This document shows, piece after piece, positions 7,622 to 16,589 of a stretch of DNA of 64,000 nucleotides. Each line of letters begins with the position of its first letter. Within the stretch, counting starts at the first letter, position 1. The notes beneath the pieces are model-generated. The model did not search any database. It was not told where the DNA came from and worked only from the letters and a program-made list of their open reading frames with translations. Origin of the DNA: Palsa-504 sp963787645 (lineage in GTDB: Bacteria > Actinomycetota > Actinomycetes > Streptosporangiales > Streptosporangiaceae); assembly GCA_963787645.1 (NCBI GenBank), contig CAWBDS010000002.1, positions 806,001 to 870,000 on the forward strand, in the 5' to 3' direction. The position numbers and the translations under genes were made by a program.

Positions 7622-9274
7622 ATGGGGGACGAACAGCCAGCGTCATCCGGTGCCGAATCGGTCCTGCCCAAGGCCGAGGCGGCACCGGTCGTGGTGCCGC
7701 GGCAGGGTTCCTGGCGATCCTTCCTGCCCCGCCCCGATCTGCGCCGCCTGGGTCTAGCCCGCCGCGATCTGGCCCGGCCCGGCGCCTACACCGACCCGGT
7801 CACCTGGGCCACCGCGGTCACCGCGTTCGGTGCCTACGCGGCCATCTCGCTGTTCCGGATCATCCAGCTCCACCCGTCCTCCTGGGACCTGGGCATCTAT
7901 ACCGAATATGTAAAGCAGTACGCCCATCTTCGCGCGCCGATCGTGGACATCCGGGCGCCCGGCTTCAACCTGCTCGGCGATCACTTCCAGCCCATCGTCG
8001 CGGTCCTGGCTCCGTTCTTCCGGATCTTCCCCTCCTCGGCGACGCTGGTCCTGGCGCAGGCGCTGCTGGTCGCGGCGTCGGTGTTCCCGATCAGCCAGCT
8101 GGCCCGGGAGAAGCTCGGCACCGGCCCGGGCCGGGCCATCGCGGTCGCGTACGCGTTCTCCTGGGGGCTGCAGCAGCTGTCCCAGTTCGACTTCCACGAG
8201 ATCGCGTTCGCGGTGCCGCTGCTCGCCTTCTCGCTGTGTGCCCTGGCCCGCGGCCACCTCAAGGCCACGGTCGCGTGGGCGCTGCCCCTGGTCTTCGTCA
8301 AGGAAGACCAGGGCTTCACCGTGGCCGCCATCGGGATCTACCTGATCGTGGCCGGGCTGCGCGCCAAGCTGCCCGATCCCTGGGACCCGGCCGACCCGTA
8401 CGGCCGCGGCCGGATGACGGCCGGGCAGATCCTGCTGATCTGGGGCTTCGCCTGGTCGTTCGTGGCCATCGGCGTGATCATCCCGCACTTCAACCCGGAC
8501 CACGTGTACCAGTACTGGTCCGACGGCGGGCTGCTCGCCCCCGGCGGGCACCCGACGGTCTTCGGCCTGCTCCGCCAGCTGCTGCACGCCTGGCCGGACA
8601 AGCTGCAGACCCTGGTCATGCTGCTGCTCCCCACCGCGTTCATCGCGGTCCGCTCGCCGCTGGTGCTGATCGCCGTCCCCAGCCTGCTGCTGCGCTTTGT
8701 CGCCACCGATAGCAGCTTCTGGGGGACGTACTGGCACTACAACGCGACCGTAATGCCGATCATCTTCATCGCCGCCATCGACGCGCTGGCCCGGATCGGT
8801 GCCGCCATGGACGCCCAGGCCGGCGCGGCCGGCTCAGCGGGCTGGGCCAGCGGGCACTTCGGACCCGGACGAGCGGCGCTGGCCGGCGCCCGGCGGTACG
8901 GCGCCGCCATGATGGTCGCGATCGCGCTCCCGCTCGCCTTCCAGTTCCCGCTCAACCAGCTGTGGAACGCCCAGACCTACCGGATCAGCCCGCACGTCGC
9001 GGCGGCCGACGCGGCCATGGCTCAGGTGCCCGACGGGGCCAGCGTGCTGACCACGCTGGACTTGCTGGCCCCGCTCGCCGCCCGGACCGATACCTACTGG
9101 ATCGGCAACAGTGGCAACCCGCAGACCCAGTACATCGTCTTCGATGGCCCCGACAGCGACTACAGCCCCACGATCAAGAACGCCCCCGCCTTCATCGCCA
9201 GCCTCTACCCGCCCCACACCTACACCCAGATCTACGCTTCCGGCGGCGTCTACGTCTTCCGCCGCACCCACTGA
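7622..9274 (+). CDS. DUF2079 polytopic membrane protein
   Basis: 550 residues from ATG 7622. A roughly 50-residue cytoplasmic leader is followed by about ten hydrophobic segments and a C-terminal soluble tail. The loop 'FRIIQLHPSSWDLGIYTEYVKQYA', then 'NLLGDHFQPIVAVLAPFFRIFPS' and 'FVKEDQGFT', match DUF2079, a GT-C-like membrane family of unproven activity. The upstream in-frame start at 7523 overlaps the permease and is rejected. Forty bases separate it from the ABC operon, so it may be cotranscribed. Confidence 0.82.
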   Translation: MGDEQPASSGAESVLPKAEAAPVVVPRQGSWRSFLPRPDLRRLGLARRDLARPGAYTDPVTWATAVTAFGAYAAISLFRIIQLHPSSWDLGIYTEYVKQYAHLRAPIVDIRAPGFNLLGDHFQPIVAVLAPFFRIFPSSATLVLAQALLVAASVFPISQLAREKLGTGPGRAIAVAYAFSWGLQQLSQFDFHEIAFAVPLLAFSLCALARGHLKATVAWALPLVFVKEDQGFTVAAIGIYLIVAGLRAKLPDPWDPADPYGRGRMTAGQILLIWGFAWSFVAIGVIIPHFNPDHVYQYWSDGGLLAPGGHPTVFGLLRQLLHAWPDKLQTLVMLLLPTAFIAVRSPLVLIAVPSLLLRFVATDSSFWGTYWHYNATVMPIIFIAAIDALARIGAAMDAQAGAAGSAGWASGHFGPGRAALAGARRYGAAMMVAIALPLAFQFPLNQLWNAQTYRISPHVAAADAAMAQVPDGASVLTTLDLLAPLAARTDTYWIGNSGNPQTQYIVFDGPDSDYSPTIKNAPAFIASLYPPHTYTQIYASGGVYVFRRTH

Positions 9275-9365
9275 CCGCTGCCCACCAGCCGCCAACGAGC
9301 CCGCCACGGGGAGCGTACTGGTCGGTAGGTAGGCTGTTGCGCGAGCGTATGGAAGGTTGGGCTCC

Positions 9366-10646
9366 ATGGATTTCGCTTTCGATGACCGGACGCAAGACCT
9401 CAGGGAACGCCTGCTCGAGTTCATGGACGAGCGGGTCTACCCGGCCGAGGCGGTGTACACCGAGCAGTCCGAGGCCGCCGAGGCGGCAGGCCGCGGCTGG
9501 GAACGGCTGCCCGTCACCGCGGACCTCAAGGCCGAGGCGCGCCGCCGCGGGCTGTGGAACCTGTTCCTGACCGGCAAGTCCGCCAAGGCGGTCAGCTCCC
9601 TGTATCCGGCGCTGCTGCCGGATCCGCCGCTGACCAACCTGCAGTACGCGCCGCTGGCCGAGATCACCGGGTGGAGTCCGGCACTGGCGCCCGAGGCGCT
9701 GAACTGCGCCGCGCCGGACACCGGAAACATGGAGGTGCTGGCCGAGTTCGGCTCACCGGAGCAGCAGGAACGCTGCCTCCGCCCGCTGCTCGAGGGGACG
9801 ATCCGGTCGGCGTTCTGCATGACCGAGCCCGCCGTCGCCTCCAGTGACGCGTCCAACATCGCCACCACCATCCGCAAGACGGGCGACGGCTACGTGATCA
9901 ACGGCCGCAAGTGGTGGTCCTCGGGCGCGATGAGCTCGGACTGCAAGATCTTCATCGTGATGGGCGTGAGCGGCGAGGGCGAAAACGGGCACGGACGGCA
10001 CTCGATGATCCTGGTGCCCCGGGATACTCCGGGGATCGACGTCCGGCGCGGGATGCGGGTGTTCGGCTACACCGACGGGACGCACGGCGGCCACGCCGAG
10101 ATCGACTTCACCGACGTGCACGTGCCCGCCGAGAACCTCATCGCCGGCGAGGGCGAGGGCTTCGCGATCGCTCAGGCGCGGCTGGGACCCGGCCGCATCC
10201 ACCACTGCATGCGGCAGATCGGCGCGGCCGAGCGGGCCCTGGAGCTCATGTGCCAGCGCGCCTTGTCCCGCACGGCGTTCGGCAAGCCGCTCGCCGACCA
10301 GGGCGTCATCCAGGACTGGATCGCCGAGTCCCGGGTGCGGATCGAGCAGGCGCGCCTGCTGGTGCTCAAGACCGCGTGGCTGATGGACACCGTGGGCAAC
10401 AAGGGCGCCCACGCCGAGATCCAGGCGATCAAGATCGTGACCCCGGCCATGGCCGAGTGGGTGATCGACAAGGCCATCCAGGCTCACGGCGGGGGAGGGG
10501 TGAGCCAGGACTTCCCGCTGGCCAGCCTGTGGGCGCATGCGCGCACGCTCAGGTTCGCCGACGGCCCCGACGAAGTACACAAGAGATCACTCGCCCGCCG
10601 CGAGTTGCGGAAGACGGCGGCACGCACCACGGCCCGTTCGGACTAA
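9366..10646 (+). CDS. Acyl-CoA dehydrogenase (ACAD11-like)
   Basis: 426 residues. ACADs catalyse FAD-dependent alpha,beta-desaturation of acyl-CoA esters. The N-terminal helical domain (to about 130) precedes 'AFCMTEPAVASSDASNI', the middle beta domain with 'INGRKWWSSGA', and the C-terminal helices. 'HGGGGVSQDFPLASLW' and 'FADGPDEVHKRSLARRE' are characteristic of the ACAD10/11-like branch, which acts on long-chain or hydroxylated acyl-CoAs. ATG 9366 fits 'MDFAFDDRTQDL'. A TTG three codons earlier is possible. It is the first gene of an operon of four catabolic genes. Confidence 0.92.
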   Translation: MDFAFDDRTQDLRERLLEFMDERVYPAEAVYTEQSEAAEAAGRGWERLPVTADLKAEARRRGLWNLFLTGKSAKAVSSLYPALLPDPPLTNLQYAPLAEITGWSPALAPEALNCAAPDTGNMEVLAEFGSPEQQERCLRPLLEGTIRSAFCMTEPAVASSDASNIATTIRKTGDGYVINGRKWWSSGAMSSDCKIFIVMGVSGEGENGHGRHSMILVPRDTPGIDVRRGMRVFGYTDGTHGGHAEIDFTDVHVPAENLIAGEGEGFAIAQARLGPGRIHHCMRQIGAAERALELMCQRALSRTAFGKPLADQGVIQDWIAESRVRIEQARLLVLKTAWLMDTVGNKGAHAEIQAIKIVTPAMAEWVIDKAIQAHGGGGVSQDFPLASLWAHARTLRFADGPDEVHKRSLARRELRKTAARTTARSD

Positions 10647-10661
10647 AAAGGAGAAACATAA

Positions 10662-11414
10662 GTGACACAGACAGTCGCGATCGTGACGGGCGCGGCCCGG
10701 GGCATCGGTGCCGCGACAGCGCGCAGGCTGGCCGCGGACGGCATGGCCGTCGGGATCCTCGACCTGGACGAGGCCGCCTGTGCCGGGACGGTCAAGGAGA
10801 TCGCCGACGCCGGCGGTCGCGCGGTCGCACTGGGTGCCGACGTCAGCCAGCGGGACCAGGTCGAGGCGGCCGTCGATCGGGTGGTCAGCGAGCTCGGCGC
10901 GGCCGCCGTGCTGGTCAACAACGCCGGCGTGATCCGCGACAACCTGCTGTTCCGGATGACCGATGACGACTGGGACACGGTGCTCGGGGTGCACCTGCGC
11001 GGGGCGTTCCTGATGAGCCGCGCGGTGCAGAAGCACATGGTCGATCAGCATTACGGGCGGATCGTCAACCTGTCCTCTTCCTCCGCGCTCGGCAACCGTG
11101 GCCAGGTCAACTACTCCGCGGCCAAGGCCGGCATGCAGGGTTTCACCAAGACGCTGGCCATCGAGCTCGGGCCGTTCGGGGTCACGGCCAACGCGGTCGC
11201 GCCGGGGTTCATCGCCACGGACATGACCGCGGCCACCGCGGCCCGGATCGGCGTGTCCTTCGAGGACTTCCAGCAGGCCAGGGCCCAGGAGATCCCGGTG
11301 CGCCGGGTCGGGCAGCCCACCGACGTGGCCAACGTGATCTCCTTCCTGGTCAGTGAGGGCGCGGGCTTCGTCTCCGGCCAGGTCATCTACGTCGCCGGCG
11401 GCCCCCTCTGCTGA
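10662..11414 (+). CDS. fabG: SDR family 3-oxoacyl-ACP/3-hydroxyacyl-CoA reductase-like
   Basis: 250 residues, a classical short-chain dehydrogenase. The nucleotide motif is 'VTGAARGIGAATAR', then 'LVNNAGVIRD', the catalytic Ser block 'NLSSSSALGNRGQ', Tyr-Lys in 'VNYSAAKAG', and the C-terminal 'PVRRVGQPTDVANVISFLVSEGAGFVSGQVI'. It begins with GTG 10662 behind a strong 'aaggaga' ribosome-binding site. Placed between acyl-CoA dehydrogenases, it more likely serves beta-oxidation as a 3-hydroxyacyl-CoA dehydrogenase than fatty acid synthesis. The symbol reflects family resemblance only. Confidence 0.9.
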   Translation: MTQTVAIVTGAARGIGAATARRLAADGMAVGILDLDEAACAGTVKEIADAGGRAVALGADVSQRDQVEAAVDRVVSELGAAAVLVNNAGVIRDNLLFRMTDDDWDTVLGVHLRGAFLMSRAVQKHMVDQHYGRIVNLSSSSALGNRGQVNYSAAKAGMQGFTKTLAIELGPFGVTANAVAPGFIATDMTAATAARIGVSFEDFQQARAQEIPVRRVGQPTDVANVISFLVSEGAGFVSGQVIYVAGGPLC

Positions 11415-11444
11415 TCGCCAGGAATCTGTGCTAAGGAAGACATT

Positions 11445-12629
11445 GTGTTGACACCTGAAGAGCTCCGCGAGCGGGTCCGCGTGTTCCTAGCCGAACATGA
11501 CCCGCACGAGATGCCCGCCCAGGACTTCCTGAACGCGCGGTTCGACGCGGGCCTGGCCTGGGTGCACTATCCCGAGGGGCTCGGCGGCCTCGGCCTGTCG
11601 CGCTCGCTGCAGCAGATCGTGGACGCCGAGTTCGCCGCGGCCGGTTCTCCTGGCCACGACGCCGAGCGCAACGCGATCGGCCTGGGCATGGCCGCGCCCA
11701 CCATCTTGGCCTACGGCACCGAAGAGCAGCAGCGGCGCTGGCTGCGCGAGCTGTGGACGGGCCGGGAGATCTGGTGCCAGCTGTTCAGCGAGCCCGGCGC
11801 GGGCAGCGACCTGGCCGCGCTGGCCACCCGGGCGGTGCGCGATGGAGATGACTGGGTGGTGTCCGGGCAGAAGGTGTGGACCTCGCAGGCGCACGTGGCC
11901 AAGCGTGCGCTGCTGGTCGCGCGCACCGACCCCGACGTGCCCAAGCACCAGGGTCTCACCTACTTCTCGGTGGACATGACCGTCCCTGGCGTGGAGGTCC
12001 GCCCGCTACGGCAGCTCACCGGCGAGGCCGAGTTCAACGAGGTGTTCCTGACCGACGTGCGGATCCCCGACGCCGACCGGATCGGGCCGGTCGGCGAGGG
12101 CTGGAAGGTGGCCAACGCCACGCTGATGAGCGAGCGGGTCAACATCGGCGCCTCCCGGGCCGGACCCCGCGAGTCCGGCATGATCGGCCCGGTCGCCGCC
12201 ACCTGGCGGGCCCGCTCCGAGCTGCGCACTCCCGGCCTGCACGACCGGCTGCTCCGGCTGTGGACCGGGGCCGAGGTGGCCCGGCTGGCCGGGGAGCGGA
12301 TGCGCCAGCAACTGGCCGCGGGCAAGCCCGGTCCCGAGGGTTCGGCGGCCAAGCTGGTCTTCGCCCGGCTCAACCAGGAGATCTCCGGCCTCGACGTCGA
12401 GCTGTCCGGCAGTGACGGCCTGCGCTACGACGACTGGACCATGCGCCGTCCCGAGCACGCCACCTTCTACGGCCGCGGACCGGGCTACCGCTACCTGCGC
12501 GCCAAGGGCAACTCCATCGAGGGCGGCACCTCGGAGATCTTGCGCAACATCATCGCCGAGCGAGTGCTCGGCCTGCCGCCCGAGCCCCGCGTCGACAAGG
12601 ACGTCCCCTGGAAGGACCTGCCGCGATGA
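11445..12629 (+). CDS. Acyl-CoA dehydrogenase, catalytic-type subunit
   Basis: 394 residues with the full ACAD fold: 'LFSEPGAGSDLAALATRAV' for FAD/substrate binding, 'VSGQKVWTSQA', and the C-terminal 'GNSIEGGTSEILRNIIAERVLGL', where the Glu of 'EGGT' is the expected catalytic base. It starts at GTG 11445 behind 'aaggaaga'. The stop overlaps the ATG of the next ACAD in an ATGA arrangement, so the two are translationally coupled. They probably form a heteromeric enzyme, as known for actinobacterial steroid side-chain FadE pairs. Confidence 0.92.
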   Translation: MLTPEELRERVRVFLAEHDPHEMPAQDFLNARFDAGLAWVHYPEGLGGLGLSRSLQQIVDAEFAAAGSPGHDAERNAIGLGMAAPTILAYGTEEQQRRWLRELWTGREIWCQLFSEPGAGSDLAALATRAVRDGDDWVVSGQKVWTSQAHVAKRALLVARTDPDVPKHQGLTYFSVDMTVPGVEVRPLRQLTGEAEFNEVFLTDVRIPDADRIGPVGEGWKVANATLMSERVNIGASRAGPRESGMIGPVAATWRARSELRTPGLHDRLLRLWTGAEVARLAGERMRQQLAAGKPGPEGSAAKLVFARLNQEISGLDVELSGSDGLRYDDWTMRRPEHATFYGRGPGYRYLRAKGNSIEGGTSEILRNIIAERVLGLPPEPRVDKDVPWKDLPR

Positions 12630-13861
12630 GTGACAAGGCGGACCTCCCCGACCTGCTGTACTCCGACACCGAGCAGGCCCTGGCGGCCAGCCTCGCCTCG
12701 CTGCTCGCCGACCGCGGCAGCCTGGACAAGGTGCTGGCCCGTACCGAGTCGGCCGAGACCTACGACGATGCCCTGTGGCAGGCGGTGGCCGGTGACTTGG
12801 GGTGTGCCGGGCTGCTCATTCCCGAACGGGACGGCGGCGCCGGCGCCTCCTACCGTGAGCTGTGCACGGCCGCCGAGGCGCTGGGCAGCTGGGTCGCTCC
12901 GGTTCCGTTCGTCGGCAGCGCCGCGGTCGCCACCGCCGCGCTGCTGAGCGTGGCCTCGGGGATCCCGGCCGATGCGACCGGTGGCGTCCCGCGCGGCGCG
13001 GCCACGGTCACCGCGGGGACGCCGTTCACCCCGGCGCGCGCCGCGGTCGACCTCCTGCACCGGATGGCGGACGGCAGCGTGACCGTCACGCTGGCCGTGC
13101 CGTTCGCCAGCGCGCCGGGCGCGCCGTTCCCGACCTCGGTGCGGATCGCCGGGCCCAAGCCCGGGGACGCCCAGACCGGGGTCGCGCGGCTGCGCGGCAC
13201 GGCCAGCGGGGTCGCGGACGCGCTGCCCGCCGGCGTGCTGCTGGTCCCGGCCGACGGCGTGCCGAACGGCCTGTACCTGGTCGACTTCCCCTCTCCCGGT
13301 GTGGCCAAGACGCCGGTCGTGTCGCTGGACATGACCCGGCAGCTGTGCGACCTGTCCTTCGACGACGCTCCCGCCCGGCTGATCGCCTCCGGCGCGGCGG
13401 CCTCGCAGGCCGTCGAGGCGGCGCTGAACGCCGGGGCGGCCGTCCTGGCCGCCGAGCAGGTCGGACTGGCCCAGCGCTGCCTGGACATGACGCTGGCCTA
13501 CGTGAAGGAACGGCGTCAGTTCGCCCGGCCGGTCGGGTCGTTCCAGGCCCTCAAGCACCGGCTGGCCGACGTCTGGGTGTCGGTCACCCAGGCTCGCGCG
13601 GCGTCCCGGTACGCGGCCGCCTGCCTGGCCTCCGGCGACCCGGACGCCAAGGTCGCGGTGGCGATGGCCAAGGCGTACTGTTCGGAGGCCGCCGTGCACG
13701 CCGCCGAGGAGTGCGTCCAGATGCACGGCGGCATCGGCTTCACCTGGGAACACCCCGCACACCTGTACCTCAAGCGGGCCAAGGCCGACTCCATCGCCTT
13801 CGGCACGCCCGACGCGCATCGCGCCGCGCTCGCATCCCTGGTCAACCTGCCCGCCCCGTGA
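12626..13861 (+). CDS. Acyl-CoA dehydrogenase, probable non-catalytic partner subunit
   Basis: 411 residues. The N-terminal ACAD helices and 'LGCAGLLIPERDGGAGASYREL' are present, and the C-terminal domain has 'YVKERRQFARPVGSFQALKHRLADVWV' and 'MHGGIGFTWEHPAHLYLKRA'. The position that carries the catalytic Glu in many ACADs ('EGT') reads 'AFGTPDAHR' here, without an acidic residue. This pattern is known for one partner of heteromeric ACADs in actinobacterial steroid catabolism. ATGA overlap with the preceding ACAD. It ends 10 bp before the GH3 gene. Confidence 0.9.
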   Translation: MSDKADLPDLLYSDTEQALAASLASLLADRGSLDKVLARTESAETYDDALWQAVAGDLGCAGLLIPERDGGAGASYRELCTAAEALGSWVAPVPFVGSAAVATAALLSVASGIPADATGGVPRGAATVTAGTPFTPARAAVDLLHRMADGSVTVTLAVPFASAPGAPFPTSVRIAGPKPGDAQTGVARLRGTASGVADALPAGVLLVPADGVPNGLYLVDFPSPGVAKTPVVSLDMTRQLCDLSFDDAPARLIASGAAASQAVEAALNAGAAVLAAEQVGLAQRCLDMTLAYVKERRQFARPVGSFQALKHRLADVWVSVTQARAASRYAAACLASGDPDAKVAVAMAKAYCSEAAVHAAEECVQMHGGIGFTWEHPAHLYLKRAKADSIAFGTPDAHRAALASLVNLPAP

Positions 13862-13871
13862 AGGTGACACG

Positions 13872-16397
13872 GTGACCGCAGCCGGCGTTCCCGACGAGGC
13901 CGAGCTGGGACGCCGGGCCGGCCGCCTGACGCTGGAGCAGAAGGTCCAGCTGCTGACCGGAGCGGACTTCTGGGCGCTCTACGACGAGCCGGCCGCCGGG
14001 CTGCGCCGGCTCGTGCTGTCCGACGGCCCGGCCGGGGTCCGCGGCGAGTCCTGGGACGAGCGGGACACCTCCGCCAACGTGCCGTCGCCGACGGCGCTGG
14101 CCGCCACCTGGGACACCGGACGAGTGGCGGCGGTCGGCGCCCTGCTCGCCCGCGAGGCCCGGCGCAAGGGCGTCGACGTGCTGCTCGCGCCCACCGTGAA
14201 CCTGCACCGCACCCCGTACGCTGGCCGGTCCTTCGAGTGTTTCTCCGAAGACCCGCTGCTGACCGCGCAGCTGGGCGCCGCGTACGTGCAGGGCCTGCAG
14301 CGCTGTGGCGTCGGCGCGACGGTCAAGCATTTCGTCGGCAACGACTCCGAGACCCAGCGGATGACCGTCGACGTCCGCATCGACGACCGGACGCTGCGCG
14401 AGCTGTATCTGGCTCCGTTTGAGGTGATCGTCCGGGACGCGGGCGCCTGGGCGGTGATGGCCGCCTACAACGGGATCAACGGCTCACCGATGACCGAAAG
14501 CCCGCTGCTGCGCGACATCTTGCACCGCGAATGGGGCTACGACGGCTTGGTCATGTCGGACTGGACCGCCACCCACAACACCGAGGCCGCCGCGCAGGCC
14601 GCCCTCGACCTGGCCATGCCCGGACCCGCCAGCCGGTACGGTCCCTGGGGCGAGGCCCTGCTCGAAGCGGTCGGCAAGGGCGCGGTGGACGAGGCGCTCA
14701 TCGACGACAAGGTGCTCCGCATCCTGCGCCTGGCCGCCCGAGTTGGTGCCCTGGCGGACGCCCCCGCCCCGCCTGAGCTGCCCGTCGAGGCCCCGGACTC
14801 GGTTGCGGTGGCCCAGGAACTGCGGGCCGCCGCGACGGCCGGCTTCGTGCTGGCCCGCAACGACGGCCTGCTGCCCCTGCCACGTTACGGCCCGGCCGAA
14901 CGGATCGGACTTGACCGGCGGCTGCGCGTGGCCGTGATCGGGCCGAACGCCGAGGTGGCCCGGACCATGGGCGGCGGCAGCGCCACCGTCTTCCCGCCCT
15001 ACACGATCTCGCCGCTGGACGGCCTGCGGTCCGCGGGCCTGCACGTGAGCTATGCACCGGGCGTGACCTCGCACCTGCGCGGCGGGCCGGCCCGCGCGCC
15101 CTGGCTGCTGCGGCCGGACCGGCGGTTCGACCCGGGCACCGGCGCCGAGGTCCGGTTCTGGACACCGGCCGGCGAGCTGGCCGGGTCGGAGCTGCGCGAC
15201 GGGGCCATGTTCTTGTGGCTGAGCGGCTTCGAGACCTCCGGGATTACCGAACCGGTGGCCCGGATCGAGGTCCGCTGCGTGGTCCGGGCCACCGTGGACG
15301 GCCAATATCAGCTGGGGGTCTCCGGCATCGGTCACTATCGACTGCTGGTGGACGGCGCCGAGGTCTTCGATGTCACCTTGACCTTGCCGGAAGACGCCGA
15401 CATCGCCGAGGCCCTGATGCGCCCGCCGCAGCGGCTGGCCCCGGTGGAGCTGGCCGCGGGCCGTTCGGTCAACGTGGTGGTCGAGCACGACGTGGACTCC
15501 TCGCCGTCCGCTGGGCTAGGCACGATGGTGCAGCTCAACCTGGTACCGCCGCACGATACCGACGACGAGGAGATCGCGGCGGCGGTCGCGCTGGCCGCGG
15601 CCAGCGACGCGGCCGTGGTCGTGGTGGGCACCACCGCCGAAGTGGAGAGCGAGGGCTTCGACCGCACCACGCTGGCGCTGCCTGGCCGCCAGGACGACCT
15701 GGTCCGCGAGGTTCTCGCGGCCAACCCGCGGACCGTGGTGGTGGTGAACTCCGGCGCCCCGGTGCTACTGCCCTGGGCCCAGGAGGCGCCGGCGGTGCTG
15801 CTGACCTGGTTCGGCGGCCAGGAATACGGCGACGCGCTGGCCGACGTGCTGCTCGGGGACGTCGAGCCCGGCGGGCGGCTGCCCATGACGTGGCCGGCCT
15901 TGGAGGAGGGCCTGCCCTCCACCCAGCCGGTCGACGGAGTGCTGACCTATCACGAGGGGCTGTTCATCGGCTACCGCGGGTACGACCGTGACGGCCGCGA
16001 ACCCCTGTTCCCGTTCGGTCACGGCGTCGGCTACACCACCTGGTCCCACGAGTCCGTCACCCTGGACCAGGCCCCGGCCAGCGCTGTCGGTGTTCGTGCC
16101 CCTGTCGCGGTCTGCGTCACGGTCACGAACACCGGCTCGCGCCGCGGCCGCGAGGTCGTCCAGGTCTACGCCTGTCGCCCCGACTCGGCGATCGAGCGCC
16201 CGGCCAAGTGGCTGGCCGGCTTCGCCGCCGTCGACGCGGATCCCGGCGAGACGGTCACGGTCGGCATCATGGTCCCCGCGCGCGCCTTCCAGCACTGGAC
16301 CGATCAGGGCTGGTCCACCGAATCCGGCACCTTCGTCTTGGCCGCCGGCCCGTCTTCCGCAGCCCTCCCGCTCACCACCCGCGTCGAGATCCTTTAA
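13872..16397 (+). CDS. Glycoside hydrolase family 3 beta-glycosidase with PA14-like insert
   Basis: 841 residues. The GH3 N-terminal barrel has 'LSDGPAGVRGE', 'GATVKHFVGNDSE', and the nucleophile Asp230 in 'LVMSDWTATHN'. The C-terminal sandwich has 'VVVGTTAEVESEGFDRTTLALPGRQDDLV'. Between them (about 430-560) lies a PA14-like beta domain ('GQYQLGVSGIGHYRLLVDGAEVFD'), and a fibronectin-like domain closes the protein. No signal peptide is seen, so hydrolysis of imported glycosides in the cytoplasm is likely. Start GTG 13872, 10 bp after the ACAD gene. It is convergent with the paralogous GH3 gene across the insertion element. Confidence 0.94.
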   Translation: MTAAGVPDEAELGRRAGRLTLEQKVQLLTGADFWALYDEPAAGLRRLVLSDGPAGVRGESWDERDTSANVPSPTALAATWDTGRVAAVGALLAREARRKGVDVLLAPTVNLHRTPYAGRSFECFSEDPLLTAQLGAAYVQGLQRCGVGATVKHFVGNDSETQRMTVDVRIDDRTLRELYLAPFEVIVRDAGAWAVMAAYNGINGSPMTESPLLRDILHREWGYDGLVMSDWTATHNTEAAAQAALDLAMPGPASRYGPWGEALLEAVGKGAVDEALIDDKVLRILRLAARVGALADAPAPPELPVEAPDSVAVAQELRAAATAGFVLARNDGLLPLPRYGPAERIGLDRRLRVAVIGPNAEVARTMGGGSATVFPPYTISPLDGLRSAGLHVSYAPGVTSHLRGGPARAPWLLRPDRRFDPGTGAEVRFWTPAGELAGSELRDGAMFLWLSGFETSGITEPVARIEVRCVVRATVDGQYQLGVSGIGHYRLLVDGAEVFDVTLTLPEDADIAEALMRPPQRLAPVELAAGRSVNVVVEHDVDSSPSAGLGTMVQLNLVPPHDTDDEEIAAAVALAAASDAAVVVVGTTAEVESEGFDRTTLALPGRQDDLVREVLAANPRTVVVVNSGAPVLLPWAQEAPAVLLTWFGGQEYGDALADVLLGDVEPGGRLPMTWPALEEGLPSTQPVDGVLTYHEGLFIGYRGYDRDGREPLFPFGHGVGYTTWSHESVTLDQAPASAVGVRAPVAVCVTVTNTGSRRGREVVQVYACRPDSAIERPAKWLAGFAAVDADPGETVTVGIMVPARAFQHWTDQGWSTESGTFVLAAGPSSAALPLTTRVEIL

Positions 16398-16474
16398 GGT
16401 CCCGACAGCCGCCCGCCCAACCCGCGCGCACCCAGGCGCCTAGCGGAACCGATGGAACATTGGTGCCGCTATGG

Positions 16475-16511
16475 CGACACCTATGGAGCATGGGTGTGTT
16501 TCTTATGGGGT
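16475..16511 (+). repeat. Left terminal inverted repeat of the IS
   Basis: Matches the reverse complement of 18056-18093 at about 27 of 37 positions, with blocks CGACACC, CATGGGTG and GTTTCTT conserved. Confidence 0.7.
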
Positions 16512-16589
16512 TGCCGGCAATGGGTGTCTGGGGGGCTGCGTCCTGTTACGTTCGGGTTGTCAGGTATCCGGGACAGGCAGGGAGGCGTG

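Noticed and set aside
14484..15488. 334-residue minus-strand ORF within the first GH3 gene
   Set aside because: Antisense shadow of a gene with intact catalytic motifs.
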